In this document: piece by piece, positions 7,955-16,726 of the stretch
How the letters are laid out: every line of letters starts with the position of its first letter
Numbering within the stretch: the stretch's first letter is position 1
Assembly: GCF_007992455.1 (NCBI RefSeq)
Contig: NZ_BKAH01000002.1
Location: 310,001 to 374,000, forward strand
Direction of reading: 5' to 3'
Length of the DNA stretch: 64,000 nt
From: Microbacterium saccharophilum
Lineage (GTDB): Bacteria; Actinomycetota; Actinomycetes; Actinomycetales; Microbacteriaceae
Translations under genes and position numbers: made by a program
The notes under the pieces: model-generated
The model's input: only the letters and a program-made list of their open reading frames with translations
Databases searched by the model: none
Told to the model about the DNA's origin: nothing

Positions 7955-9283
7955 ATGGCGGACAACAACGTCCTCAGCAGTGTCGACGAGGACAACTCGG
8001 ACAACAGCGACAACTCGACCGACGACTCGGTCAACGGGTGGGCGAACAACTCGGACAACTCGTACACCGACAACAGCGACAACTCGGACAACTCCGACAA
8101 CAGCGACAACTCGGACAACTCGGACAACAGCGACAACTCGGACAACTCCGACAGCTCGGACAACTCGGTCAACGGGTGGGCGAACAACTCGGACAACAGC
8201 GACAACTCGACCGACGACTCCGTCAACGGGTGGGCGAACAACTCGGACAACTCGTACACCGACAACTCGGACAACTCCGACAACTCCGATAACTCGGACA
8301 ACTCGGACAACTCCGACAACTCGATGACGGACAACTCCGACAACTCCGACAACAGCGACAACTCGGACAACTCCGACAACTCCGACAACTCGGACAACTC
8401 GGTCAACGGCTGGGCGAACAACTCGGACAACTCGTACACGGACAACTCCGACAACTCCGACAACTCGACGACGGACAACTCCGACAACTCGACGACGGAC
8501 AACTCCGACAACTCCGACAACTCCGACAACTCGGACAACTCCGACAACTCGGACAACTCGATCAACGACTCGCAGAACCACGGCTCGTACAACCAGCACA
8601 TGGACTACGACCAGGACAACTCGATCCACGACTCCGCGAACGACAACTCCGTCAACGCCGGCATCCGGGAGTACGGCAACATGTTCAGCGGCGCCGCGGC
8701 CGGCGCGCCCCTCGCCGGGCTCGGCACGGTGAGCGGTGGGATGTCCGTCAGCAGCAACGCGACCGTGATCGACCAGTCCGTCAACGCGAACGTCAACGCC
8801 GGCGGAGACGTCGGGCTGGAGTCGGCCTCGTCCGCCATCGCTGCGACGGCGCCGAACGCCAATGCGGCCGGAGGCGACATCGTCTTCGACAGCTCCGTCG
8901 ACAACTCGGTGGACTACACGATCGGCGGGGACGCGCACATCGGCAACACGACGACGATCGAGAACACGTTCGGGTCGTACAACAGCGCGGTCGACAACTC
9001 GACGACGGACAACTCCCTGCACACGGAGATCATGGATTCGTTCAACCACGAGCTGACGAACACCCTGGGCTCCTACAACACCGACAACAGCTCGGTGGAC
9101 GAGAGCGTCACCACGACGATCTCCGAAACGTTCAACGACTCGTTCAACGAGGAGTTCGCCCCCACGATGACCAACACGCAGTCGTGGAACGACGAGTCGA
9201 GCAGCATCTGGACGTCGGGCGACGACGCGGACATCGTCGATGGAGGAGCGACGAACACTGAGACGGACGTGGACACGTTCTGA
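7955..9283 (+). CDS. Asp-Asn-Ser repeat protein (IniB-like low-complexity protein)
   Basis: A 442-residue protein with ATG at 7955 and the ribosome site GGAGAGG 7 bases upstream. Residues about 12-207 are almost pure DNS/SDN tripeptides, interrupted four times by the longer phrase SVNGWANNSDNS. The tripeptides use GAC-AAC with alternating TCG, TCC and AGC, so the peptide rather than the DNA is conserved. Residues about 250-330 (NATVIDQSVN...GGDV...AAGGDIVFDSSVDNS...GGDAHIG) are clearly homologous to the C-terminal half of the IniB-N protein at 13366. I find one Arg and no Lys or Cys, so it is extremely acidic. There is no signal peptide or membrane helix. It heads the dynamin operon. Assembly or scaffold function is inferred only. 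Confidence 0.85.
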   Translation: MADNNVLSSVDEDNSDNSDNSTDDSVNGWANNSDNSYTDNSDNSDNSDNSDNSDNSDNSDNSDNSDSSDNSVNGWANNSDNSDNSTDDSVNGWANNSDNSYTDNSDNSDNSDNSDNSDNSDNSMTDNSDNSDNSDNSDNSDNSDNSDNSVNGWANNSDNSYTDNSDNSDNSTTDNSDNSTTDNSDNSDNSDNSDNSDNSDNSINDSQNHGSYNQHMDYDQDNSIHDSANDNSVNAGIREYGNMFSGAAAGAPLAGLGTVSGGMSVSSNATVIDQSVNANVNAGGDVGLESASSAIAATAPNANAAGGDIVFDSSVDNSVDYTIGGDAHIGNTTTIENTFGSYNSAVDNSTTDNSLHTEIMDSFNHELTNTLGSYNTDNSSVDESVTTTISETFNDSFNEEFAPTMTNTQSWNDESSSIWTSGDDADIVDGGATNTETDVDTF

Positions 9284-9303
9284 ACGTTCGCAACCGCCTC
9301 ACC

Positions 9304-9342
9304 GACCAGCGCCCCGGGTGGCCACCACCCGAGGCGCTGGTC
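9304..9342 (+). terminator. Hairpin between the repeat-protein gene and the first dynamin gene
   Basis: GACCAGCGCC (9304-9313) pairs with 9333-9342, with a second inner stem CGGGTGG/CCACCCG. No T-run follows, so it may be an attenuator or mRNA-stability hairpin that separates the abundant repeat protein from the GTPases. Confidence 0.45.
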
Positions 9343-9441
9343 GCGTCGCGACCCGATCGCCGGCTCTTGAGGCGTGCGTGTCGAACGGCTACGTTGGCCG
9401 CGGGGGCGTCCGCGACGGCGTGGACAGCGGAATGAGTATCC

Positions 9442-11319
9442 ATGGCTGAACCGACGACGGACGCCACGACCGACGAGGCGTCGCAACGGGAGACGGCCGA
9501 GCTCGTGCGCTACTCGGAGACGCTGGCGGCGCTCAGTCGCGCGGCGGGTCGGGAAGACCTCGCGGATCGGCTCCGGCACACCCGTGCGCGCCTGCTGGAC
9601 CCGTACGTGCGCGTCCTGGTGGTGGGGGAGTACAAGCAGGGGAAGAGCAAGCTCATCAACGCCCTCGTCGGCGCGCCCGCGTGCCCCGTGGACGATGATG
9701 TCGCCACCCGTGTTCCCACGGTCGTGGCCTACGGTGAGACGCCATCCGCAGCCCTGCTCGTGCGCGCGACGGCCGGCGGCGAGGTCGCCCGCCGGGAGGT
9801 CCCGCTCGACGATGTGGCGGAGCACATCACGAGTCATCCCGCCACGTTCGACGGCGAGGAGGTCGTCGGCGCGGAAGTCCTGCTGCCGCGGGAGATCCTC
9901 AAGGGCGGCCTCCGGCTGGTGGACTCGCCGGGTGTCGGGGACGTCGAGTCCTTCCGCGCCCTGGCCACCCTTTCCGCCCTCGCCGGGGCGAGCGCCATGC
10001 TGCTGGTCTCCGACGCCTCCCAGGAGTACACGGCATCCGAGCTTCGGCTGATGGGCCAGGCGCTGCGGATCTCGCCGCAGGTCTCGGCGGTCCTCTCGAA
10101 GACGGACGTCTACCCGCACTGGCGCCGCATCGAGGAGATCGACCGGGGGCACCTCTCCTCGCTCGGCGGTATCCCGGTGTTCGCCGTCTCCAGCGATCTG
10201 CGGCTGGCCGCCGGTGCGACGAACGATGCCGGGCTCAACGACGAGTCCGGGTTCCCCGTCCTGGTCCAGCACCTCCGGCGCGAGGTGGTGGCGCCCGCCG
10301 ACGACCTGCAGCGCCGCGCGGCCGCGCTCGACCTCGCGTCCGTGGTCGATCAGCTGGCCATGGCGGTGCAGTCGGAGCAGCACGCCCTTCAGCATCCGGA
10401 GCAGACCCCCGAGCTCATCGCTCGACTCGAATCCGCACGTCAGCAGGCGGAGGACTTCCGCAGCCGATCCTCGCGCTGGCAGGTGATCCTCACGGACGGC
10501 ATCGCCGACCTGATCGCCGACACCGAGCACGATCTGCGCGACCGCCTCCGTCGCGTGCAGCGCCAGGCCGAGGAGGCGATCGAGGAAGGCGACCCCTCAC
10601 CGATCTGGGACGAGTTCTCCCAGTGGCTGGACGAACGCGTCGGGGAGGCGGTGGCGGACACGTTCATCTGGACGAATGAGAGGCAGCAATGGCTGACCCA
10701 GGAGGTCGCTGCGCAGTTCCTCGAGGGTGAGCACGACATCCCGGACATCGATGTGAGCGACATCACCGGTGTGCTCGACCCCGTCGACGAGATCGCCGGG
10801 ATGGATGCCGCACCCCTGTCGGCCGCGGAGAAGATCTACATCGGCGTCCGCGGCTCGTACGGCGGAGTGCTGATGGTCGGGCTGGCCACGAGCGTGCTGG
10901 GGATGGCGGTGCTCAATCCGCTGTCGCTCCTCGCGGGCGTTCTCGTGGGGCGACGGGCCTATCGCGAGGACAAGCAGGCGCGGCTCTCGCGGCGGCAGTC
11001 CGAAGCGAAGAACCTCGTGCGTCGCTACATCGACGAGGTGGCCTTCCAAGTCGGCAAGCAGCTGCGCGACCGCCTTCGCGTGGTGCAGAGGGCGACGCGC
11101 GACCACTTCGGCGCACGGGCCGATGAGATCCACCGCTCGCTCACGGCCGCCGCCGATGCCGCTCGTCAGGCGGCGAGCGTCTACACGAAGGATCGCGACG
11201 TGCGACTGGAGCAGCTCCGCCAGCACGCTCAGGCGCTCACGGAGCTGAGAAAGGCGCTGCCCGCGGTCACGAGCGCCGCGGGCACGGGCGATCGGCCCAG
11301 CATCGCGAGGCGCGCGTGA
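9442..11319 (+). CDS. Dynamin-like GTPase, IniA type
   Basis: A 625-residue bacterial dynamin-like protein. The GTPase domain has G1 GEYKQGKS (residues 62-69), G3 DSPGVG (Asp161) and G4 SKTD. A long helical stalk follows, with a hydrophobic paddle or hairpin near 475-510 (VLMVGLATSVLGMAVLNPLSLLAGVLVG) for membrane insertion, then another helical stretch. Size and architecture match mycobacterial IniA (about 640 residues), which is known to drive membrane fission. Its stop overlaps the start of the next dynamin gene (GTGA), so the pair is coupled and may form a heteromer. Confidence 0.88.
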   Translation: MAEPTTDATTDEASQRETAELVRYSETLAALSRAAGREDLADRLRHTRARLLDPYVRVLVVGEYKQGKSKLINALVGAPACPVDDDVATRVPTVVAYGETPSAALLVRATAGGEVARREVPLDDVAEHITSHPATFDGEEVVGAEVLLPREILKGGLRLVDSPGVGDVESFRALATLSALAGASAMLLVSDASQEYTASELRLMGQALRISPQVSAVLSKTDVYPHWRRIEEIDRGHLSSLGGIPVFAVSSDLRLAAGATNDAGLNDESGFPVLVQHLRREVVAPADDLQRRAAALDLASVVDQLAMAVQSEQHALQHPEQTPELIARLESARQQAEDFRSRSSRWQVILTDGIADLIADTEHDLRDRLRRVQRQAEEAIEEGDPSPIWDEFSQWLDERVGEAVADTFIWTNERQQWLTQEVAAQFLEGEHDIPDIDVSDITGVLDPVDEIAGMDAAPLSAAEKIYIGVRGSYGGVLMVGLATSVLGMAVLNPLSLLAGVLVGRRAYREDKQARLSRRQSEAKNLVRRYIDEVAFQVGKQLRDRLRVVQRATRDHFGARADEIHRSLTAAADAARQAASVYTKDRDVRLEQLRQHAQALTELRKALPAVTSAAGTGDRPSIARRA

Positions 11320-13025
11320 ACATGGCGCTCCTGGACGACGCGGCGGGCCTCGTCCGTGTCGCGGCGGAGGTCTACGGCGACCACCCGCGGAGCGCTGCGC
11401 TCCTGGGGGAATGGGGGAAGCGGCTTCGAGAGCCGCTCCGGCTCGGGGTGGCGGGCATGGTCAAAGCCGGGAAGTCGACGCTGCTGAACGCGCTCCTCGG
11501 TGAGCGCATCGCCCCGACCGACGCGGGCGAGTGCACGCGCGCGATCACCTGGTACCGGTACGGGGACACCCCGGCCGTCTCCGCGCTGCTGTCGGACGGG
11601 TCGGCGAAGCGGCTCGCGGTGCGCCGGACCGACGGCCGGCTCGCCTTCGACCTGGGCGGCACGGGTGTCGATGAGGTCGAGCGGATCGACGTCCGCTGGC
11701 CATCGGCGGGCCTGAGATCCACGGTCCTGATCGACACCCCGGGGATCGAGTCCGTGTCCGAGCGCATCGCGGCACGGACCGTGTCCTTCCTCACGCCCAC
11801 CGAGGGCGCCTCCAACGCGGACGCGATCATCTACCTCATGCGCCACGTGCATCCGTCGGACCTCACGTTCCTGGAATCGTTCCGGGATACCGCTGCGGGC
11901 TCCGCGCACACCGTGAACGCCATCGCGGTCCTCTCCCGCGCCGACGAGGTGGGCGCGGGCCGCATCGACGCCCTCCTGTCTGCGCGCAAGATCGCCGACC
12001 GCTATCGCGCCGACCCTCGGATGCGCGTCCTCGCCCTCACCGTCCTGCCGGTCGCGGGCCTGCTCGCCGAGACCGCCCGGACCCTCCGAGAGGGCGAGTT
12101 CGCTGCGGTGCGGTCGCTCGCGCACCTCGACCGCGCACGGCGGGACTCCCTGCTGCTGTCGGTGGACCGGTTCGTCGGAAACGACGTCATCGATGGGGTC
12201 GACTCCGCAGCGCGGCGGGGTCTCATCGACCGGTTCGGGGTCTCCGGCATCCGTCTGGCGATGTCGCTCGTGCGCGGGGGCGCGCGGTCCGCGCAGGAGC
12301 TCTCCGAGCAGCTCGTGCTGCAGAGCGGGCTGGAGGAGCTCCGCGGGGCGATCCGTCAGCAGTTCCGGGCCCGGCAGGCCGCCCTCAAAGTGCGCGCGGT
12401 CGTGGCCGGGCTCGAGGCGCTCCTCGCCGAAGAACCCCGGCCGGGCACTGCGCCGATCGCCGAGGGGATCGAGCGGATCATGGCCGCGTCCCACGAGCTG
12501 CGGGAACTGGAACTGCTGGCTCGAGCGCGCACGGAGGGTCTCGCCCTCCCGGTGGAGGTGGCGGGAGAACTCGAGCGCCTCCTCGGCGCGGACGGCACGG
12601 AGGCCGCGGAACGGCTCGGCCTCAGGGCGGGAGCCGACCGGGAGGAGGTGCGGGCACGGAGCGAAGCCCTGCTCGCCGACTGGCGGGCCCGGCTGGAGTC
12701 GCCCTCGACCACGCGGGCGGCGGCCCGCGTGTGCGGCGAGGTCGTCCGGACCCTGGAGGGACTCCTGTCAGAGGTCGCCGGTACCGACGGCCTCCGGGCC
12801 GCGGCGGATGTCGACTCCGCGGGCCGTCCACCGCAGCGCGGCGGGGATGAGGGAGACCAGCAGACCGAGCGCGGCGAGACCGAGCTGGGCGAGCAGGATG
12901 AGCCTCAGGGGCTCGGCAGAGGTCTCCAGCGCCGCGAACTCCACGGCCACCACGAGCAGTCCGCCGTGCAGCAGCATGCTGCCGAACAGCCACCAGCGCG
13001 CACGCGGTCGACGGTTGGCGAATGA
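11316..13025 (+). CDS. Dynamin-like GTPase, IniC type, with a read-through tail
   Basis: A 569-residue GTPase starting at GTG 11316 (ATG 11322 is an alternative). G1 is GMVKAGKS (Lys53), G3 is DTPGIES and G4 is SRADE. Helical segments follow without an obvious membrane paddle, as in mycobacterial IniC (about 490 residues). The first about 484 residues fit the family. The last about 85 (Gln/Glu/Gly/Arg-rich) lie antisense inside the convergent membrane-protein gene and look like non-coding read-through, as though the native stop near 12768 has been lost. Coupled to the IniA-type gene upstream. Confidence 0.85.
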   Translation: MNMALLDDAAGLVRVAAEVYGDHPRSAALLGEWGKRLREPLRLGVAGMVKAGKSTLLNALLGERIAPTDAGECTRAITWYRYGDTPAVSALLSDGSAKRLAVRRTDGRLAFDLGGTGVDEVERIDVRWPSAGLRSTVLIDTPGIESVSERIAARTVSFLTPTEGASNADAIIYLMRHVHPSDLTFLESFRDTAAGSAHTVNAIAVLSRADEVGAGRIDALLSARKIADRYRADPRMRVLALTVLPVAGLLAETARTLREGEFAAVRSLAHLDRARRDSLLLSVDRFVGNDVIDGVDSAARRGLIDRFGVSGIRLAMSLVRGGARSAQELSEQLVLQSGLEELRGAIRQQFRARQAALKVRAVVAGLEALLAEEPRPGTAPIAEGIERIMAASHELRELELLARARTEGLALPVEVAGELERLLGADGTEAAERLGLRAGADREEVRARSEALLADWRARLESPSTTRAAARVCGEVVRTLEGLLSEVAGTDGLRAAADVDSAGRPPQRGGDEGDQQTERGETELGEQDEPQGLGRGLQRRELHGHHEQSAVQQHAAEQPPARTRSTVGE

Positions 13026-13376
13026 CACCAGGAACACCAGCTGCACCAGGAGCACGGCGACCAGACCGCCGAAGAGCGACCAGTAGAGGATGTCGGATGT
13101 GAGGGTCACGGTCTCCTCGGCGCGGCCGGGATCGATCGCCAGCACCCGCTCGCCGATCACATCGAGAAGATCCTTCCGCACGATGAACGCGTAACCCACG
13201 CCGACGCCCCCGGCCGCGAGACTCAGGATCCACAGGAGCTGGCTGGCGCGCACCGACAGCGGTGGCGGGACGTGGGCCACGACGGGTGCGTGGTTCCGTG
13301 TCGTCAGGGCCGGTCGGTCGGGCTGGTCGCGTGTCGTGCGGAGGCGGCCGACCGGCACACGCGGTTCAGTACTCAT
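12768..13376 (-). CDS. Four-helix membrane protein of the iniBAC-like locus
   Basis: A 202-residue protein of unknown function. After about 45 cytosolic, Pro/Arg-rich residues there are four hydrophobic segments: LLWILSLAAGGVGVGYAFIV, LFGGLVAVLLVQLVFLVSF, WLFGSMLLHGGLLVVAVEF, LILLAQLGLAALGLLVSLI. The ATG at 13376 overlaps the end of the IniB-N gene by 11 bases, so it is translationally coupled to it. The 3' 258 bases overlap the convergent dynamin reading frame. It may anchor the system in the membrane (inference). Confidence 0.8.
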   Translation of the reverse strand: MSTEPRVPVGRLRTTRDQPDRPALTTRNHAPVVAHVPPPLSVRASQLLWILSLAAGGVGVGYAFIVRKDLLDVIGERVLAIDPGRAEETVTLTSDILYWSLFGGLVAVLLVQLVFLVSFANRRPRARWWLFGSMLLHGGLLVVAVEFAALETSAEPLRLILLAQLGLAALGLLVSLIPAALRWTARGVDIRRGPEAVGTGDL

Positions 13377-14082
13377 CGTCCGCCAGCGGGTCGTCCAGCG
13401 GGGCCGCTTCCACCATCGCCGCGCTCTCGTCCACGAACGGCTCGGACTCGACGAGCGGCTCGGGCGCGGGCGCAGGCTCGGCTGCGGGCGCGGCCGTCGT
13501 CGTGGAGTTGTCCGTGGCCGACGAATCCGTGGCCTGGTTGTACGAGTCCGTGATGGTCGTGGAGTCGAACGTGCTGTCCACCGTGGCATCCCCGCCGGCA
13601 ACGATCGTCGTGGAGGAGTCCGTGCTGTCGTCGTAGACGACATCGTTGCCGGCGGCGGTCGATCCCTCCCCGCTGGCGATCACCGCTTCGTTGTCGAACA
13701 GCTGCATCACATCGCCCTCGGCCCAGATGTTCTGGTTCACCGACTGATCGAGCACGGTGGCGTTGTTCGTGATGTAGGAGTTGTTGTTGATGACGTTCTG
13801 CAGCTCGCGGATGATGTTCGAATGCTCCTCGACGGAGGGCCGAGGGCTCACCGGCGGCGGGGTGCTGGCCGGCGTCGGGTCACTCCGCTGCACGACGCTC
13901 GGGTGGTCGTAGACGAGCGGCAGCACCGAGCACACGTCGGCGTAGCTGACCCCGTCCAGGCCCCGGTTCGTCAGGGTGGCCTCCGGATCGGCCTCGAATT
14001 CGGCAGCCGTGTCCGGATCGCGGAGCAGGCTGAGGATGAATTCGATCAGGGCGTTCGCGATGGTCGAGATCACGGTGCTCAT
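13366..14082 (-). CDS. IniB N-terminal domain protein with Ser/Asp-rich tail
   Basis: A 238-residue protein. Residues 1-60 (ISTIANALIEFILSLLRDPDTAAEFEADPEATLTNRGLDG, then YADVCSVLPLV) match the IniB N-terminal domain of mycobacterial IniB: a short amphipathic helix, then a small helical bundle. Residues about 110-200 (NATVLDQSVNQNIWAEGDV...AAGNDVVYDDSTDSS...GGDATV) are homologous to the C-terminal part of the Asp-Asn-Ser protein at 7955. The tail is Ala/Pro/Glu-rich. The ribosome site is GGAAG before ATG 14082. It is downstream of the LuxR regulator, with its own 120-bp promoter region. Confidence 0.85.
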   Translation of the reverse strand: MSTVISTIANALIEFILSLLRDPDTAAEFEADPEATLTNRGLDGVSYADVCSVLPLVYDHPSVVQRSDPTPASTPPPVSPRPSVEEHSNIIRELQNVINNNSYITNNATVLDQSVNQNIWAEGDVMQLFDNEAVIASGEGSTAAGNDVVYDDSTDSSTTIVAGGDATVDSTFDSTTITDSYNQATDSSATDNSTTTAAPAAEPAPAPEPLVESEPFVDESAAMVEAAPLDDPLADDEY

Positions 14083-14165
14083 GAGGCTTCCTTCGAGTCG
14101 CTGGCCGACACTCCCACGTTAGGGATGTCGGCGGTGGAAGGCATCGGGGAGGTCCCCCTCCGCTG

Positions 14166-14190
14166 CGGGGCTTCGGTAGGGGCTGGGCCC
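14166..14190 (-). promoter_or_regulatory. C-rich motif shared by promoters of the iniBAC-like locus (copy 2)
   Basis: Read on the minus strand: GGCCCA-G-CCCCTAC-CGAAG-CCCCG, about 84-108 bp before the IniB-N start. It matches the element upstream of the Asp-Asn-Ser gene except for two inserted bases and one change. It lies between the LuxR/STAND gene and IniB-N. A second TTAGGG occurs at 14119-14124. Confidence 0.5.
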
Positions 14191-14203
14191 CTGTGCGGCG
14201 CGC

Positions 14204-16726
14204 TCATGCGACACCCTCCTTGTCGGACGGCGGCTGCGCACCGAGCGCGTGGTGGAGCTTGGTCAGCAGATCCGATCGGGACGTGGCATCGAGGCGGCGA
14301 CGGATGCGGGCGATGTGGTGCTCGGCGGTTCGGGGCGAGATGAAGAGCGTCTGCCCGATCTCGACATATGTCCTGCCCTGCAGCACGAGCCGGGCCACTT
14401 CGACCTCGCGAGCGCTCAGCAGCGTGCCATCGCCGGTCTCCCCGAACGGCTCGGGCCGGTCGGCCTCGGGCTGGAGCAGCTGGCGCGGGTGGAGCTCGCG
14501 CGCGCACGCCAGCAGCTGCGTGTACGACGGACGATCGGACGAGCGCGCGGCGCCGTGGGCGGCCAGGCGCGCGCCGTCCCATGCCATGCCGTCCCGCGCG
14601 AGCGCGTGTGCGGCTGCTTCGACCGCCATGGTGTCCACCCGTCCGGCCAGCACCTCGGTCCAGATCCGGCCGGCCTCGGCCAGCTGCGCGGCGAAACCGC
14701 TGTGCGGTGCCGCAGCGAGCAGGGCGCGCGCGTGGGGCACGAGCAGCTCCGGCCGGTTGGTGAGGATGCCGTGCTGCACGCCGCTCCAGTGCAGCAGCGG
14801 CGTCCACAGCGGCGGGTTCCCGAGCCGGTCGAGCGTCGCCTGCGCTTCGCGCATGTGCCGGTGGGCCGACGCGGCGCCGACGCGGGCCGCAGCCAGCATG
14901 AGCTCCCCGAGAAGGGGATGCAGGTACAGATCGAACCGCTGCCGGAGGAGATGCTGAGAGGCGTCGCGGAAGACGCCCATGAGCGTGGCCGTATTGGCGT
15001 ACCGACGAGCCAGCGCCGTCTCGCAGGCCGCCGCGATCAGGCGGTCGCGCGGCGTCGCCGCGCCCCCTTCCGCGGCCAGGCGATCCAGGATCGACCGGGC
15101 GTCGTCAGGCTGTGCTCCGTGGATATGCGTCCAGGCCCGCCACAGGAGCAGCCGACGGCGCGCCCACGGTCCGGCTTGGCCGGCCTGGATCGCCGCGTCG
15201 AGGACCGCTGACGCCACCGCCGGTCTCCCCGATCCGAGCGCCGCGAGCGCCGCCACCACCGCGGGCGGCTCGACGAGCGGGAAGTCCGAGTGCGTCAGGC
15301 TGTACAGCTCGGAGGCGTGGACCAGGTCGTCCACGGCTCGTTCGGTGTCGTGGCCCAGGGAATCGCGCACCGCGGACGCGAGTGCCGCCGAAGCGATCGA
15401 GAGAGTGTCGCGCGGGCGGGCCGCCGTGCGCCCGGCCGGCTCGGGCCGTTCGCCGACACCGAGCTGGGCGAGCGCCGTGCGCGCCGCGGAGACCGGCGAG
15501 GCCGGCGGCAGCAGCGCTCCCGCGGTCGCCTGCAGGCTGCCGCGCGCAGCCCAGATCGCGTGCGTCGCATCGACGGCGTCCGCCAGTGCCGGGTGATCGG
15601 GGTGCGAAAGGATGTCGTCGAAGCATGCCGCGGCGCCCTCGACGTCCCCCGCGTTCATCGCGGCCACACCGTATCGCCCCGCCAGCGGCACGGGGTCGGC
15701 GCCGGCGGCGACGGCCTCCCGATACAGGGCGATCGCGCGGGTGGGCTCGGTCAGGCGCTCCCGGTCGCCGCGAGCGGCGAGCCGTGCGCCGAGGGAGTCG
15801 GATGCCGGGCCGCCCCAGCGCTCGTGCCCGGCCTCGGCCTCCACCATCGCCCGCGCGACGAGCTCGGTGAGACGATGCGGGGGAAGAAGGGTGCGGACGG
15901 CGTCGCGCACCGCCACGGGGGGCCGCCCATTCTGCGTGAGGAGACCCGCGGCGTAGCCGGCGGCGATGGCTTCGTCCCAGGAGATGCGCGGCGGATCCAG
16001 CCGCGAGATCTCCGCGGGCGCGAACACGCAGAGCGCTTCGATCGCGCTGCGGACGTCGCCGTCGAGGGAGTCCAGGCGGTGCGCGATGTGCGCGCGCAGG
16101 CGGCGCGAGAGGCTGTGGTGGTCGGCGGGCCCGGCGCACTCCGTCTCGTGATGCGCGTCCGCGGCGATGAGGGCGAGCCACGTGACACCGTCGGTCAGCC
16201 GGACGATCCCCTCCGCGCATGCCCGGTGGATGTCCGCGGCGGCCGTGACGGCGGCGTCGTCGACCTCGCCGAGGAGAACGGGCGGGCGACTCTTCTCGAG
16301 CTCTGCGGCGAGCAGCTGCACGTGGGGAGCGGGACCGGGGCGATGTGCGATGACGATCGCCGTCGTCTGATCGGCGGCGAGGTCCAGCAGGGCGCGGGCC
16401 TCATCGGCGTCCAGCCCATCGGCGTCGTCGATCACGACGGCGTGGGCGGAGTGCGGGCGCGGGCCCGCCGTGACCGATACGCCGCGGCTGCGCAGCACGG
16501 CGCGCAGGCCGCGCAGCGTCGCCGACTTCCCCGATCCGGAGGGGCCGACCACCACGCCGCGGATGGGGCCATCGCCGGCGAGGAGGTCGGCGAGCGCCTC
16601 GTCGACGATGTGGGCGACCAGTGCATCGGCGGGCCGGTGCCGGCGCGGGACCGCGGCCACCGCTGCGAGCCGCGTGACGTGGGCCGGCGGTGTCTCCCTG
16701 GGGTCGTCCTCGGGCGGCCTTGTCAT
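14204..16726 (-). CDS. STAND/MalT-like LuxR-family transcriptional regulator, IniR-like
   Basis: An 840-residue regulator. An AAA/STAND ATPase module comes first, with Walker A GPSGSGKS at 61-68 and Walker B AVVIDDADG near 95. A long helical, TPR-like region follows (many Ala-rich helices, about 330-740), then a C-terminal LuxR/GerE helix-turn-helix (LLSAREVEVARLVLQGRTYVEIG...SPRTAEHHIARIRRRL). Size and layout match mycobacterial IniR (Rv0339c, about 830 residues), the MalT-type activator of iniBAC that is reported to respond to trehalose. The start overlaps the Hsp70 stop (ATGA). It most likely activates the repeat-protein/dynamin and IniB-N transcription units. Confidence 0.85.
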   Translation of the reverse strand: MTRPPEDDPRETPPAHVTRLAAVAAVPRRHRPADALVAHIVDEALADLLAGDGPIRGVVVGPSGSGKSATLRGLRAVLRSRGVSVTAGPRPHSAHAVVIDDADGLDADEARALLDLAADQTTAIVIAHRPGPAPHVQLLAAELEKSRPPVLLGEVDDAAVTAAADIHRACAEGIVRLTDGVTWLALIAADAHHETECAGPADHHSLSRRLRAHIAHRLDSLDGDVRSAIEALCVFAPAEISRLDPPRISWDEAIAAGYAAGLLTQNGRPPVAVRDAVRTLLPPHRLTELVARAMVEAEAGHERWGGPASDSLGARLAARGDRERLTEPTRAIALYREAVAAGADPVPLAGRYGVAAMNAGDVEGAAACFDDILSHPDHPALADAVDATHAIWAARGSLQATAGALLPPASPVSAARTALAQLGVGERPEPAGRTAARPRDTLSIASAALASAVRDSLGHDTERAVDDLVHASELYSLTHSDFPLVEPPAVVAALAALGSGRPAVASAVLDAAIQAGQAGPWARRRLLLWRAWTHIHGAQPDDARSILDRLAAEGGAATPRDRLIAAACETALARRYANTATLMGVFRDASQHLLRQRFDLYLHPLLGELMLAAARVGAASAHRHMREAQATLDRLGNPPLWTPLLHWSGVQHGILTNRPELLVPHARALLAAAPHSGFAAQLAEAGRIWTEVLAGRVDTMAVEAAAHALARDGMAWDGARLAAHGAARSSDRPSYTQLLACARELHPRQLLQPEADRPEPFGETGDGTLLSAREVEVARLVLQGRTYVEIGQTLFISPRTAEHHIARIRRRLDATSRSDLLTKLHHALGAQPPSDKEGVA

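Noticed and set aside
7990..8570. CRISPR-like regular short repeats
   Set aside because: The period is 9 bp with synonymous variation inside a clear reading frame with a ribosome site. There are no spacers or cas genes.
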